From: Acidimicrobiia bacterium
Lineage (GTDB): Bacteria; Actinomycetota; Acidimicrobiia; IMCC26256; JAMXLJ01
Assembly (NCBI GenBank): GCA_024281095.1
Contig: JAMXLJ010000127.1
Location: 1 to 64,000, forward strand
Reading direction: 5' to 3'
Length of the DNA: 64,000 bases
Position 1 is the stretch's first letter. Each line of letters opens with the position of its first letter. The translations under genes were made by a program, and so were the position numbers. The notes under the pieces are model-generated. The model saw nothing but the letters and a program-made list of their open reading frames with translations. It ran no database searches and was not told the DNA's origin. Shown here piece by piece: positions 8,673 to 15,853 of the stretch.

Positions 8673-9131
8673 GTGCGCATCTCGGCCCGGGCGGATTACG
8701 CGGTTCGCGCCGCGATCGAGCTCGCCGCCGCACCACCTGGCACGCCGGTGAAGGCGGAGACGATCGCTCGGAACCAGGACATCCCGCGCGAGTTCCTCGA
8801 GAACATCCTCCGGGATCTGCGCCGCCGCGGGCTCATCCGAAGCCTGCGAGGCGCCGAGGGCGGTTCGATGCTCGCCCGTCCGGCGTCGGAGATACGGGTC
8901 GCGGAGGTGTTGCGCGCGGTGGAGGGCCCGCTCGCCGCCGTGCGCGGCCTGCGGCCGGAGTCCTTGAAGTACACCGGGCCGGCGGAGTCGTTGGTCGACG
9001 TGTGGATCGCGCTGCGCGCCAACCTGCGCTCGGTGCTCGACGAGGTCACCCTGGCCGACATCGCCGCCGGCACGCTCCCCGACGCGGTGCGCGCCGCGGC
9101 CGCGGACCCGGCCAACTGGGAACCGCGATGA
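8673..9131 (+). CDS. Rrf2 family transcriptional regulator
   Basis: Winged-helix DNA-binding protein of the Rrf2 family. The N-terminus (ISARADYAVRAAIELA) and wing region (GLIRSLRGAEGGSMLARP) are characteristic. It contains no cysteine, so it cannot bind a Cys-ligated Fe-S cluster as IscR and NsrR do; it must sense something else or act as a plain repressor. Its stop overlaps the start of the molybdopterin oxidoreductase, so the two are coupled and that gene may be its target. The effector is unknown. Confidence 0.88.
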   Translation: MRISARADYAVRAAIELAAAPPGTPVKAETIARNQDIPREFLENILRDLRRRGLIRSLRGAEGGSMLARPASEIRVAEVLRAVEGPLAAVRGLRPESLKYTGPAESLVDVWIALRANLRSVLDEVTLADIAAGTLPDAVRAAAADPANWEPR

Positions 9132-9739
9132 GCTTCTTCCAGCGCAACCGGGCCGAGCTCGAACGGCTCGGTTACGACCCGGACCGGCTTCCCCCGGGCC
9201 AGTACCACACGAAGCGCTTCCCGGTGCTGCACGTCGGCGACGTGCCCGCCTACGACATGGCCACGTGGGATCTGCGTGTGTACGGGAGCGTACGCACGCC
9301 ACTCGGAATTTCGTGGCACGAGCTGCGGGCGCTTCCCGCAACGGAGGTCGTGACCGACATCCACTGCGTCACGAAATGGTCGAGGTTCGACACCCGATGG
9401 GCGGGCGTACGAGTGCGTGAGGTGCTCGAGCGCGCGGGCGTCGACGACACCGCGACGACGGTGGTGGCCCACGGCGAGTTCGGCTACACGACGAACGTCC
9501 CGCTTCCCGAGTTGCTCGCCGACGACGCGCTCCTCGCGTGGGGTTACGACGGCGCTGATCTGGCGCCCGAGCACGGCGGCCCGTTGCGGCTGCTCGTGCC
9601 CCGGCTCTACTTCTGGAAGTCGGCGAAATGGCTTCGCGCGCTCGAGCTCCTCGACCACGACGAGCCGGGGTTCTGGGAGCGCAACGGCTACCACAACGAC
9701 GGCGACCCGTGGCGTGAGCAGCGCTACTGGGGCGACTGA
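9128..9739 (+). CDS. Sulfite oxidase-like molybdopterin oxidoreductase
   Basis: Sulfite-oxidase-fold molybdenum cofactor domain of the YedY/MsrP-like single-domain class (203 residues). Cys80 in DIHCVTKWSRFDTRWAG is the expected molybdenum ligand, and the family's C-terminal pattern (LRLLVPRLYFWKSAKWL) is present. No Tat signal is visible, so it is probably cytoplasmic. Many actinobacterial paralogs exist without known substrates. ATGA overlap with the Rrf2 gene implies joint regulation. Confidence 0.88.
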   Translation: MSFFQRNRAELERLGYDPDRLPPGQYHTKRFPVLHVGDVPAYDMATWDLRVYGSVRTPLGISWHELRALPATEVVTDIHCVTKWSRFDTRWAGVRVREVLERAGVDDTATTVVAHGEFGYTTNVPLPELLADDALLAWGYDGADLAPEHGGPLRLLVPRLYFWKSAKWLRALELLDHDEPGFWERNGYHNDGDPWREQRYWGD

Positions 9740-9765
9740 GCCCGCCGCTGAGCGGAGATCCGGGC

Positions 9766-9795
9766 TTGTCATCTGCGACGTAATACAAGTACGAT
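9766..9795 (+). promoter_or_regulatory. Promoter of the GntR gene (leaderless)
   Basis: A -35-like TTGTCA (9766-9771) is followed after 18 bp by the -10 hexamer TACGAT (9790-9795). The GTG start lies seven bases after the -10, so the transcript probably begins at the start codon. Sequence directly seen; promoter activity inferred. Confidence 0.55.
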
Positions 9796-9801
9796 ACAAG
9801 T
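9783..9801 (+). repeat. Tandem ATACAAGT direct repeat, candidate GntR operator
   Basis: Two exact copies of ATACAAGT begin 11 bp apart, one helical turn, and overlap the -10 and the predicted transcription start of the GntR gene. CTTGT at 9765-9769 adds an inverted half-site. The position suits an autoregulatory operator controlling the GntR-aconitase pair. HutC-subfamily operators are more often inverted repeats, so binding is inferred. Confidence 0.45.
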
Positions 9802-9802
9802 T

Positions 9803-10519
9803 GTGAGGTACGTCGACGTCGCCGAAGCCCTGCGGGCCCGCATCGCCGAGGGCGAGGCGGCCGCGCTGCCGAGCGAGGCGGAGCTCGGCGCGGAGTTCGG
9901 GGTGAGCCGGGTCACCGTCCGCCGGGCGCTCGAGGCGCTCCGCGACCAGGGCCTCGTCACGAGCCGGCGCGGCGCGGGCTGGTTCGTCGCCGTCGACCCC
10001 GTGCGTCAGCCCCTCGGCCGGGTCACCACCGTCGAGTCGGCGCTCGAGGCCGCGGGCGCGACCCCGAGCCGGCGGGTCCTCGAGTTCGTCTTTGAGCGCG
10101 CGCCCGCCGACGTCGCGAAGATCCTGGCGCTTCCTGCCGACGGTGAGGTGCTGCGCGTCACCCGGATCAACCTGGCCGATGGCGAGCCGTTTGCCATCGT
10201 CACGGTGTGGATCGCCGGCGCGTTGGGTGCCGAATTGTCGCGCTCCGATGTGGAGCGCGCGACGTTCTACGAGTTGCTGCCGCGCCTCGGAGTCGAGCCG
10301 GGCCGCGTGGTGCAGACCATCACCGCCGTCGCCGCGACCCGTCACGAGGCCAGGCGTCTCGGCGTTCCCACCGGGTCGCCGTTGCTCGCGGCTCGGCGCG
10401 TCACGTACGACCGCACCGGTCACGCGGTGATCGTGGCCGAGCACCGCTACGCCGCGCACCGCACGGCGTTCGAGGTCGAGTTCCCCTTCCTACAAACCAC
10501 TGGAGCGCGTCATGACTGA
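9803..10519 (+). CDS. GntR family regulator, HutC/UTRA type
   Basis: An N-terminal GntR winged helix (residues 1-66; PSEAELGAEFGVSRVTVRRA is the recognition region) is followed by a UTRA effector domain (about 85-230; DGEVLRVTRINLADGEPFAI). UTRA domains bind small metabolites that relieve repression. The GTG start is fixed by a -10 hexamer seven bases upstream. The gene overlaps aconitase by eight bases, so the two form one transcription unit and aconitase or the TCA cycle is a likely target. The effector cannot be read from the sequence. Confidence 0.88.
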   Translation: MRYVDVAEALRARIAEGEAAALPSEAELGAEFGVSRVTVRRALEALRDQGLVTSRRGAGWFVAVDPVRQPLGRVTTVESALEAAGATPSRRVLEFVFERAPADVAKILALPADGEVLRVTRINLADGEPFAIVTVWIAGALGAELSRSDVERATFYELLPRLGVEPGRVVQTITAVAATRHEARRLGVPTGSPLLAARRVTYDRTGHAVIVAEHRYAAHRTAFEVEFPFLQTTGARHD

Positions 10520-12809
10520 CACAACCGAGCCGGTCGGCCCCACCACCCCAGCGTCACTGGTCGAGCAGGTGTACGGGCGGTTCCGCGAGCGCGATGAAAT
10601 TGCACGCGAGCGTCTCGGGCGTCCGCTGACGTTCGCGGAGAAGGTGCTGTTCGCCCACGCTGACGACCCTCGCACGCTGGGTCTCGCGCGCGGCGCCGAC
10701 TATGCCGATTACCGGCCCGACCGCGTCGCGATGCAGGACGCGACCGCGCAGATGGCGCTGTTGCAGTTCATGCTGGCCGGTCTGCCGCGGGTCGCGGTGC
10801 CGTCCACGGTGCACTGCGACCATCTCATCCAGGCACACATCGGAGCGGAGGCGGATCTCGACAACGCGATCGACACGAACGCCGAGGTGTACGAGTTCCT
10901 GCGGACCGTGTCGGCGAAGTACGGCATCGGGTTCTGGAAGCCCGGGTCGGGAATCATCCACCAGGTCGTGCTCGAACAGTACGCGTTCCCCGGCGGAATG
11001 ATGATCGGCACCGACAGCCACACGCCGAACGCCGGTGGTCTCGGGATGGTCGCCATCGGCGTCGGTGGGGCGGACGCGGTCGACGTGATGGCGGGCTGGC
11101 CGTACAACACGCGCGTGCCGAAGCTCATCGGCGTGCGGCTCACCGGCTCGCTGTCGGGCTGGACATCGCCGAAAGACGTGATCCTGAAGGTCGCGGGCAT
11201 CCTCACGGTGAAGGGCGGCACCGGCGCGATCGTCGAGTACTTCGGGCCCGGTGTGGCGTCGATCTCGGCGACCGGCCGGGCGACGATCTGCAACATGGGC
11301 GCGGAGATCGGCGCGACCTGCTCGCTGTTCGCCTACGACGACCGCGCCGCGATGTATCTGAAGGCCACTCGCCGGGAGGAGATCGCCGACCTCGCGGCGC
11401 GGTACGCGGACTTCCTGTGCAGCGACCCGGACGTCGACCGTGACCCGGAGCGCTTCTACGACCGGGTGATCGAGATCGACCTCGACGACCTCGAGCCGCA
11501 CATCGTCGGTCCGCACACGCCCGACCTCGACCGTCCCGTCTCCGAGCTGCGCGACGCGGTGGCGAGCGAGGGCTACCCCGCGCGTATCTCCGCCGCGCTC
11601 GTCGGCTCGTGCACCAACTCGTCGTACGAAGACATCGGGCGCGCCGCGAACGTCGCCCGGCAGGCCGCGGCACACGGCCTTCGCGTCAAGTCGCCGCTGC
11701 TCATCACGCCAGGCTCCGAGCAGGTGCGCGCCACCATCGAACGCGACGGTCTACTGGACGATCTCGAGGCGATCGGCGCGACGGTGCTCGCGAACGCCTG
11801 CGGGCCCTGCATCGGGCAGTGGCAACGCGACGACGTGCCCGCCGGCGAGCGCAACAGCATCGTGACCTCGTTCAACCGGAACTTCCCGCGCCGCAACGAC
11901 GGCAACGCGGACACCCTCGCGTTCATCGCGTCGCCCGAGACGGTGGTCGCGATGGCCCTCACCGGCCGGCTGGACGTCGACTTCGTGCACGAGCCGTTGG
12001 AGGCGGCCGACGGCACTCCCTTCAAGCTGGATCCGCCCGTCGCGGACGACCTGCCGTCGCGCGGCTACGACACGGGTTCCTCGGGGTTCGTCGCGCCGGC
12101 AGCCGATCCCGACAGCGTGGACGTCGCGGTCACCCCGGGCTCGGAGCGGCTCGAGCTGCTGCAGCCGTTCCCCGCGTGGGACGGGCGCGACATCACCGGC
12201 CTGCGGGTGCTGCTGAAGGCGGTGGGCAAGTGCACGACCGACCACATCTCGCCTGCGGGACCGTGGCTGCGCTACCGCGGGCACCTCACGAACATCTCCG
12301 GCAACCTCTTCATCGGCGTGAACAACGTGTTCGCTCCCGAGCAGGCGGGATTCGGTGTCGACGTCCGCGACGGGTCGGTGAAGGCGCTTCCCGAGCTCGC
12401 GGAGGCGTACAAGGCGGCCGGGATCCAATGGATCGCGGTCGGCGACGAGAACTACGGCGAAGGTTCGTCGCGTGAGCACGCGGCGATGGAGCCGCGCTAC
12501 ATGAACGGCCGCGTCGTGATCAGCCGGTCGTTCGCGCGCATCCACGAGGCCAACCTGAAGAAGCAAGGCGTGCTCCCGCTCACGTTCGCGGATCCTGCCG
12601 ACTACGACAAGGTACGTGTCGACGACGTCGTCGACGTGCAAGGCCTCGCGACGCTCGCTCCCGGGTCGACCCTCACAGTCGTATTGCACCACGCCGACGG
12701 CACGACCGACACCGTGCCGGCGGTGCACACGTTGTCCGACGAGCACATCGCGTGGTTCCGTGCCGGCGGCGCGCTGAACCTGCTCGCGACGCAGCATCGC
12801 AGCGGCTGA
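10512..12809 (+). CDS. acn: Aconitate hydratase
   Basis: Interconverts citrate and isocitrate in the TCA cycle. The 4Fe-4S ligands are Cys367 (GSCTNSS), Cys430 and Cys433 (NACGPCIGQW). The substrate and swivel-domain segments (MIGTDSHTPNAGG, YGEGSSREHAAMEPR) are intact. At 765 residues it is closer to mitochondrial-type aconitases than to the ~900-residue AcnA/IRP form. ATG lies within the end of the GntR gene, implying coupling. Reading this as an Fe-S enzyme that needs the Fe-S genes downstream is inference. Confidence 0.95.
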   Translation: MTDTTEPVGPTTPASLVEQVYGRFRERDEIARERLGRPLTFAEKVLFAHADDPRTLGLARGADYADYRPDRVAMQDATAQMALLQFMLAGLPRVAVPSTVHCDHLIQAHIGAEADLDNAIDTNAEVYEFLRTVSAKYGIGFWKPGSGIIHQVVLEQYAFPGGMMIGTDSHTPNAGGLGMVAIGVGGADAVDVMAGWPYNTRVPKLIGVRLTGSLSGWTSPKDVILKVAGILTVKGGTGAIVEYFGPGVASISATGRATICNMGAEIGATCSLFAYDDRAAMYLKATRREEIADLAARYADFLCSDPDVDRDPERFYDRVIEIDLDDLEPHIVGPHTPDLDRPVSELRDAVASEGYPARISAALVGSCTNSSYEDIGRAANVARQAAAHGLRVKSPLLITPGSEQVRATIERDGLLDDLEAIGATVLANACGPCIGQWQRDDVPAGERNSIVTSFNRNFPRRNDGNADTLAFIASPETVVAMALTGRLDVDFVHEPLEAADGTPFKLDPPVADDLPSRGYDTGSSGFVAPAADPDSVDVAVTPGSERLELLQPFPAWDGRDITGLRVLLKAVGKCTTDHISPAGPWLRYRGHLTNISGNLFIGVNNVFAPEQAGFGVDVRDGSVKALPELAEAYKAAGIQWIAVGDENYGEGSSREHAAMEPRYMNGRVVISRSFARIHEANLKKQGVLPLTFADPADYDKVRVDDVVDVQGLATLAPGSTLTVVLHHADGTTDTVPAVHTLSDEHIAWFRAGGALNLLATQHRSG

Positions 12810-12847
12810 CGCCAAGAGCCGTCACTGCGGGCCGCCCCTTTCCGGCC

Positions 12848-12853
12848 TACGAT
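12848..12853 (+). promoter_or_regulatory. Candidate -10 for the PQQ-propeller lipoprotein gene
   Basis: TACGAT lies about 30 bp before the start codon and ahead of a strong GGGGAGG ribosome-binding site. This fits a short leader, unlike the leaderless genes elsewhere in the window. Assigned from the hexamer alone. Confidence 0.35.
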
Positions 12854-12883
12854 CCTGCGGAGGCGCCGGAGGGGAGGTCGCGT

Positions 12884-14197
12884 ATGCGCCGCATCGCACC
12901 GCTCGTCGCGTTCCTGTTGCTCGTCTGCACGGGCTGCTGGGTGGAGGTGGGTGCCGGCCCGTGGCACGCCAACTTCAACCCCACCGAGCACGCGGTCAAT
13001 GGCGCGAGCTGGGGCGCTCTTCACCAGGCATGGGCCGCGTCGGTGCCGGCGCAGGGCGGGTTCGGCGCGTCCAGCACAGTGGTCCTCGACGGTGTCGCGT
13101 ACATCAATGGTCACGACGGCGTGCTGCGCGCGTTCGACGCGTCCGGCACGAGCAGTTGCTCGGGCACCCCGACGACGTGCACGCCCTTGTGGACGGCGTC
13201 GACGGGTGGGGCCCCGGGGAGCCAGCCGGCGAGCGATCCCGCCGTGGACGGCAGCCGCGTGTTCGTCGGCGGTGGCGACGGGAATCTCTACGCATTCGAC
13301 GCGGCGGGGAAGCAAGGCTGCAGCGGCACGCCGAAGACGTGTACGCCGCTCTGGACTGCTCCGCTGGGCGGCTCGGTGTACGCACCGACGATCACGGGCG
13401 GCCGGATCTTCGTCGGTTCTTCCGACGGGAACCTCTACGCCCTCGACGAGGGCGGCAACACGAACTGTTCCGGTGCGCCGAAGCACTGCGCGCCGTTGTG
13501 GTCCGCGACGACCGGCGTGAAATACAACATCGGTGTCCTGCAGACGCCGGCGGTCGACGGCGATTTCGACCTCGTGGTGTATCCGGGCCCGCACGGGCTG
13601 TTCGCGTTCGACGCCGCGGGAAATACGAACTGCTCCGGCGTGCCGAAAGTGTGCACACCGCAGTGGGAGGCCGACTTCGGCCCGAACAGCCAGACCGTCG
13701 GGTACCCCGTGATCGCAGGTCGGATCGTGTACCAGGCGCTGCTGAGCGGGGACGTCGCCGCCATCGACACCGCGGGCGTCCTCGGCTGCACCAACGCGAA
13801 CCCCGCAGTGTGCATGCCGCGGTGGACCGACCGAACCGGGAACGTGGCGTACGGCGGTCCGGCCGTCGGCGCCGACGGCACCGCGTACATGACCGGAGGG
13901 GTCGTGGCGTCGTTCTCCGGCGACGGCACCACAGGATGCAGCGGGACCCCGGTGGTGTGCACGCCGGTGCACACGGCATCACTGAACGGCGGTCTGGCGC
14001 TGCCGGGCGCGATCGTCGGTGATGTCGTGATCATGACGATCTTCGCGGGCAACAGCTCGCTCGCTGCGTTCCGTCTCGGCACGCTGAGCCCGCTCACGAA
14101 GTACGGGATCGGAAGCCTGCCGGGCGTTGTCACGATCGACGCCGGCACGGTGTTCTTCCCGACGACGGACGGCTTCCTCCACGCGTGGCACCCGTAA
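12884..14197 (+). CDS. PQQ-like beta-propeller lipoprotein with repeated cysteine pairs
   Basis: Secreted propeller-fold protein of unknown function. An N-terminal hydrophobic signal ends at a possible lipobox Cys (LLVCTGCW). The rest consists of propeller blades with PQQ-like strands (DGNLYAFDAAG, DGNLYALDEGG). Six copies of a cysteine pair occur, one per blade: CSGTPTTC, CSGTPKTC, CSGAPKHC, CSGVPKVC, CTNANPAVC and CSGTPVVC. Each probably forms a small disulfide loop next to a conserved TPLW/TPQW segment. GGGGAGG precedes the ATG, and an upstream in-frame extension is rejected. Not an obvious PQQ enzyme, because no dehydrogenase active-site motif is seen. Confidence 0.82.
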   Translation: MRRIAPLVAFLLLVCTGCWVEVGAGPWHANFNPTEHAVNGASWGALHQAWAASVPAQGGFGASSTVVLDGVAYINGHDGVLRAFDASGTSSCSGTPTTCTPLWTASTGGAPGSQPASDPAVDGSRVFVGGGDGNLYAFDAAGKQGCSGTPKTCTPLWTAPLGGSVYAPTITGGRIFVGSSDGNLYALDEGGNTNCSGAPKHCAPLWSATTGVKYNIGVLQTPAVDGDFDLVVYPGPHGLFAFDAAGNTNCSGVPKVCTPQWEADFGPNSQTVGYPVIAGRIVYQALLSGDVAAIDTAGVLGCTNANPAVCMPRWTDRTGNVAYGGPAVGADGTAYMTGGVVASFSGDGTTGCSGTPVVCTPVHTASLNGGLALPGAIVGDVVIMTIFAGNSSLAAFRLGTLSPLTKYGIGSLPGVVTIDAGTVFFPTTDGFLHAWHP

Positions 14198-14432
14198 CCG
14201 GCGTCGCCTCGCCGACGTCGACGCGCGCGAACGGGCCAAGCACGGTCACGTCGGCGTCGTCGCGTAACTCGCCCTCGACGACGAGCAGGTGCGCGCCGGG
14301 GTCGCACCAGCTGCGCCACCAGCGGCACGAGGCGCGAATACGCGGCGTACCGTCGACGTCCGCAGCCGCGAGCGCATCGGACAACTCCCGGCGTCGCGAC
14401 TCGGGAATCTCGAAATGGAACGCCAACGACAT
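14130..14432 (-). CDS. Small hypothetical protein
   Basis: A 100-residue frame with GC-rich third positions for most of its length (MSLAFHFEIPESRRRELSDA...), soluble, with two Cys in a Trp-rich segment (CRWWRSWC). The last ~22 codons overlap the 3' end of the convergent lipoprotein gene by 68 bp, and codon bias is poorer there. It follows the radical-SAM gene on the same strand after 72 bp and might be the third gene of that operon. No family recognised. Confidence 0.4.
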   Translation of the reverse strand: MSLAFHFEIPESRRRELSDALAAADVDGTPRIRASCRWWRSWCDPGAHLLVVEGELRDDADVTVLGPFARVDVGEATPVTGATRGGSRPSSGRTPCRRRS

Positions 14433-14504
14433 GACCGCACGATCGCACCGGAATTCTGCAGCGGCCTGAAGAGCGGCTGAGGATCTGCTGAGAGATCGAA
14501 CGGG

Positions 14505-15842
14505 TTACGAGCCGAGAGAGCCCAACTGGCCCTCGGTTGGCTCCGCTCAACAGAACCACGGCTCCGTGAGCCGTGGCCTCCCCTCGATCGAGCCGGCCTC
14601 GAGCAAGCCGGGCCGGGCGGGCAGCGCGAGCGCGTCGCGCACGCGTGTGTACGTCGTGGGGATGGGCTCTCCGGCCATGACGCTGTGCTCCACGATCCTC
14701 GCCAGCTCGCGCTGGAGCTCGTCCACGACGGGATCCGCGTTGCGCCACGTGTAGGACAGCGCGTCGGCGTCGTATGCCTCGATCGTCGCGGCAACGTCTG
14801 CTTCGTCGAGCAGCAACGACCCCGGTGGCAGCAACAGACGGATCGTGTACTGCACGGGGTCGACGTTTCCCACGAGGTCGTGGTCCGCGACGAACTCGAC
14901 GAGATCACGGACCTGGTCAACCGTCGTCCAGGGTGTGAACGGAAGGAACGACGGCCGGATCTCGATGCCGTGCTCCCGCAACAACGCCACCGAGCGCGCC
15001 GCGTCCGCTGTCGTGTGCCCCTTGTCGAGCCGCTGCAGAGTCATATCGTCGGTGCTCTCGAACGCCGACACGACGAACAGGCATCCGGCCGCCGCGAACT
15101 CCGACCACACCGTGTCGTGACGCAGGATGTGCTCGACCTTGACGGTGCAGTCGAAGGTCAGTTGCGGATGCCGCTCGTGCATCGCCTGTACGACGCGTCG
15201 CGAGTGGTGCACGCCGTTGAGGAAGTCGGGATCTCCGAACGTGATGTGCTCGGCGCCCATGTCGACGAGCTGATCGACGTCGCGGAGGACGTCGGGTTCC
15301 GTGACGATGCGGATGCGGCCGTCGTAGACGACCGGAACGGGGCAGTGGCGGCATCGGTGAGCGCAGCCGTGTGACGCCTCCACGTAACCGACCGCCCGCT
15401 CGTCACCGCCGAGCGCGAGATGCGCGTACCGCTGCAGCGCCGGCAGCGCGGCGCGTTCCGGGAGCGGCCGCGGGTTCGTGCCCCGGTCGAGCTGCACGGC
15501 CTCGCCCGCGTCGCCCGTCTCGACCCACGCCACGACCGCGTCGTCGTACTCGCCCGCCACGACCGCGTCGGCGAGATCGGCGCACGTGGCGGCGTAGAGG
15601 CCGTAGCAGCACGTGGGCCGGTCGATCCGGGGGAGCAGCGCGCGGACGAGCCGGGCCGCGGTGTGCATGGGAACGGAGAGGGCAACGCGGTCGACATCGG
15701 CCAGCACGCCCGGGTCCCAGCGCTCGACCGAGAGGTCGAGCAGGCGAACCTCATGGCCCCGCGCCGAGAGCGCGGCCGCGGGGCCGGCCGCGTGGATGGG
15801 CTGATGGCCCATCTCGTACGTCGACACCACGAGAACGCGCAT
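14505..15842 (-). CDS. CUAEP-tail radical SAM selenoprotein (in-frame UGA read as selenocysteine)
   Basis: Radical SAM enzyme with an N-terminal B12-binding-like Rossmann segment (MRVLVVSTYEMGHQPIHAAG) and a 4Fe-4S site at Cys160, Cys164 and Cys167 (HGCAHRCRHC). Conventional translation stops at UGA (14547-14549) right after Cys431. Read as selenocysteine, the frame continues Cys-Sec-Ala-Glu-Pro and 9 more residues to TAA, giving 445 residues with Sec432. This matches, from memory, the family named CUAEP/CCAEP-tail radical SAM (seleno)protein, whose tail has Sec or Cys at this position. A hairpin directly after the UGA is a plausible SECIS. It lies 11 bp after an ATP-grasp gene, probably one operon. 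Substrate unknown. Confidence 0.85.
14518..14543 (-). promoter_or_regulatory. SECIS-like hairpin after the UGA codon
   Basis: Read on the minus strand, GAGCCAAC pairs with GTTGGGCTC with one bulged G. The stem closes a 9-base loop (CGAGGGCCA) containing consecutive Gs. The stem starts four bases after the UGA and the loop Gs fall about 15-17 bases after it, close to the spacing of bacterial SECIS elements, which need a GG/GU-type apical loop for SelB. Pairing is seen directly; SelB recognition is inferred. Confidence 0.6.
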
Positions 15843-15853
15843 CGCCGCCCAGG

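Noticed and set aside
9128-9739. Assimilatory sulfite metabolism unit linking the sulfite-oxidase-like enzyme with the TauE-type exporter
   Set aside because: They are more than 20 kb apart with unrelated neighbours, and neither substrate is shown by sequence.
14505-14549. Interpretation of the radical SAM gene as simply ending at the UGA or as a pseudogene
   Set aside because: The codons after UGA give the exact Ala-Glu-Pro continuation of the known Cys-Sec tail family, with a hairpin at the right distance, so recoding is the better reading.
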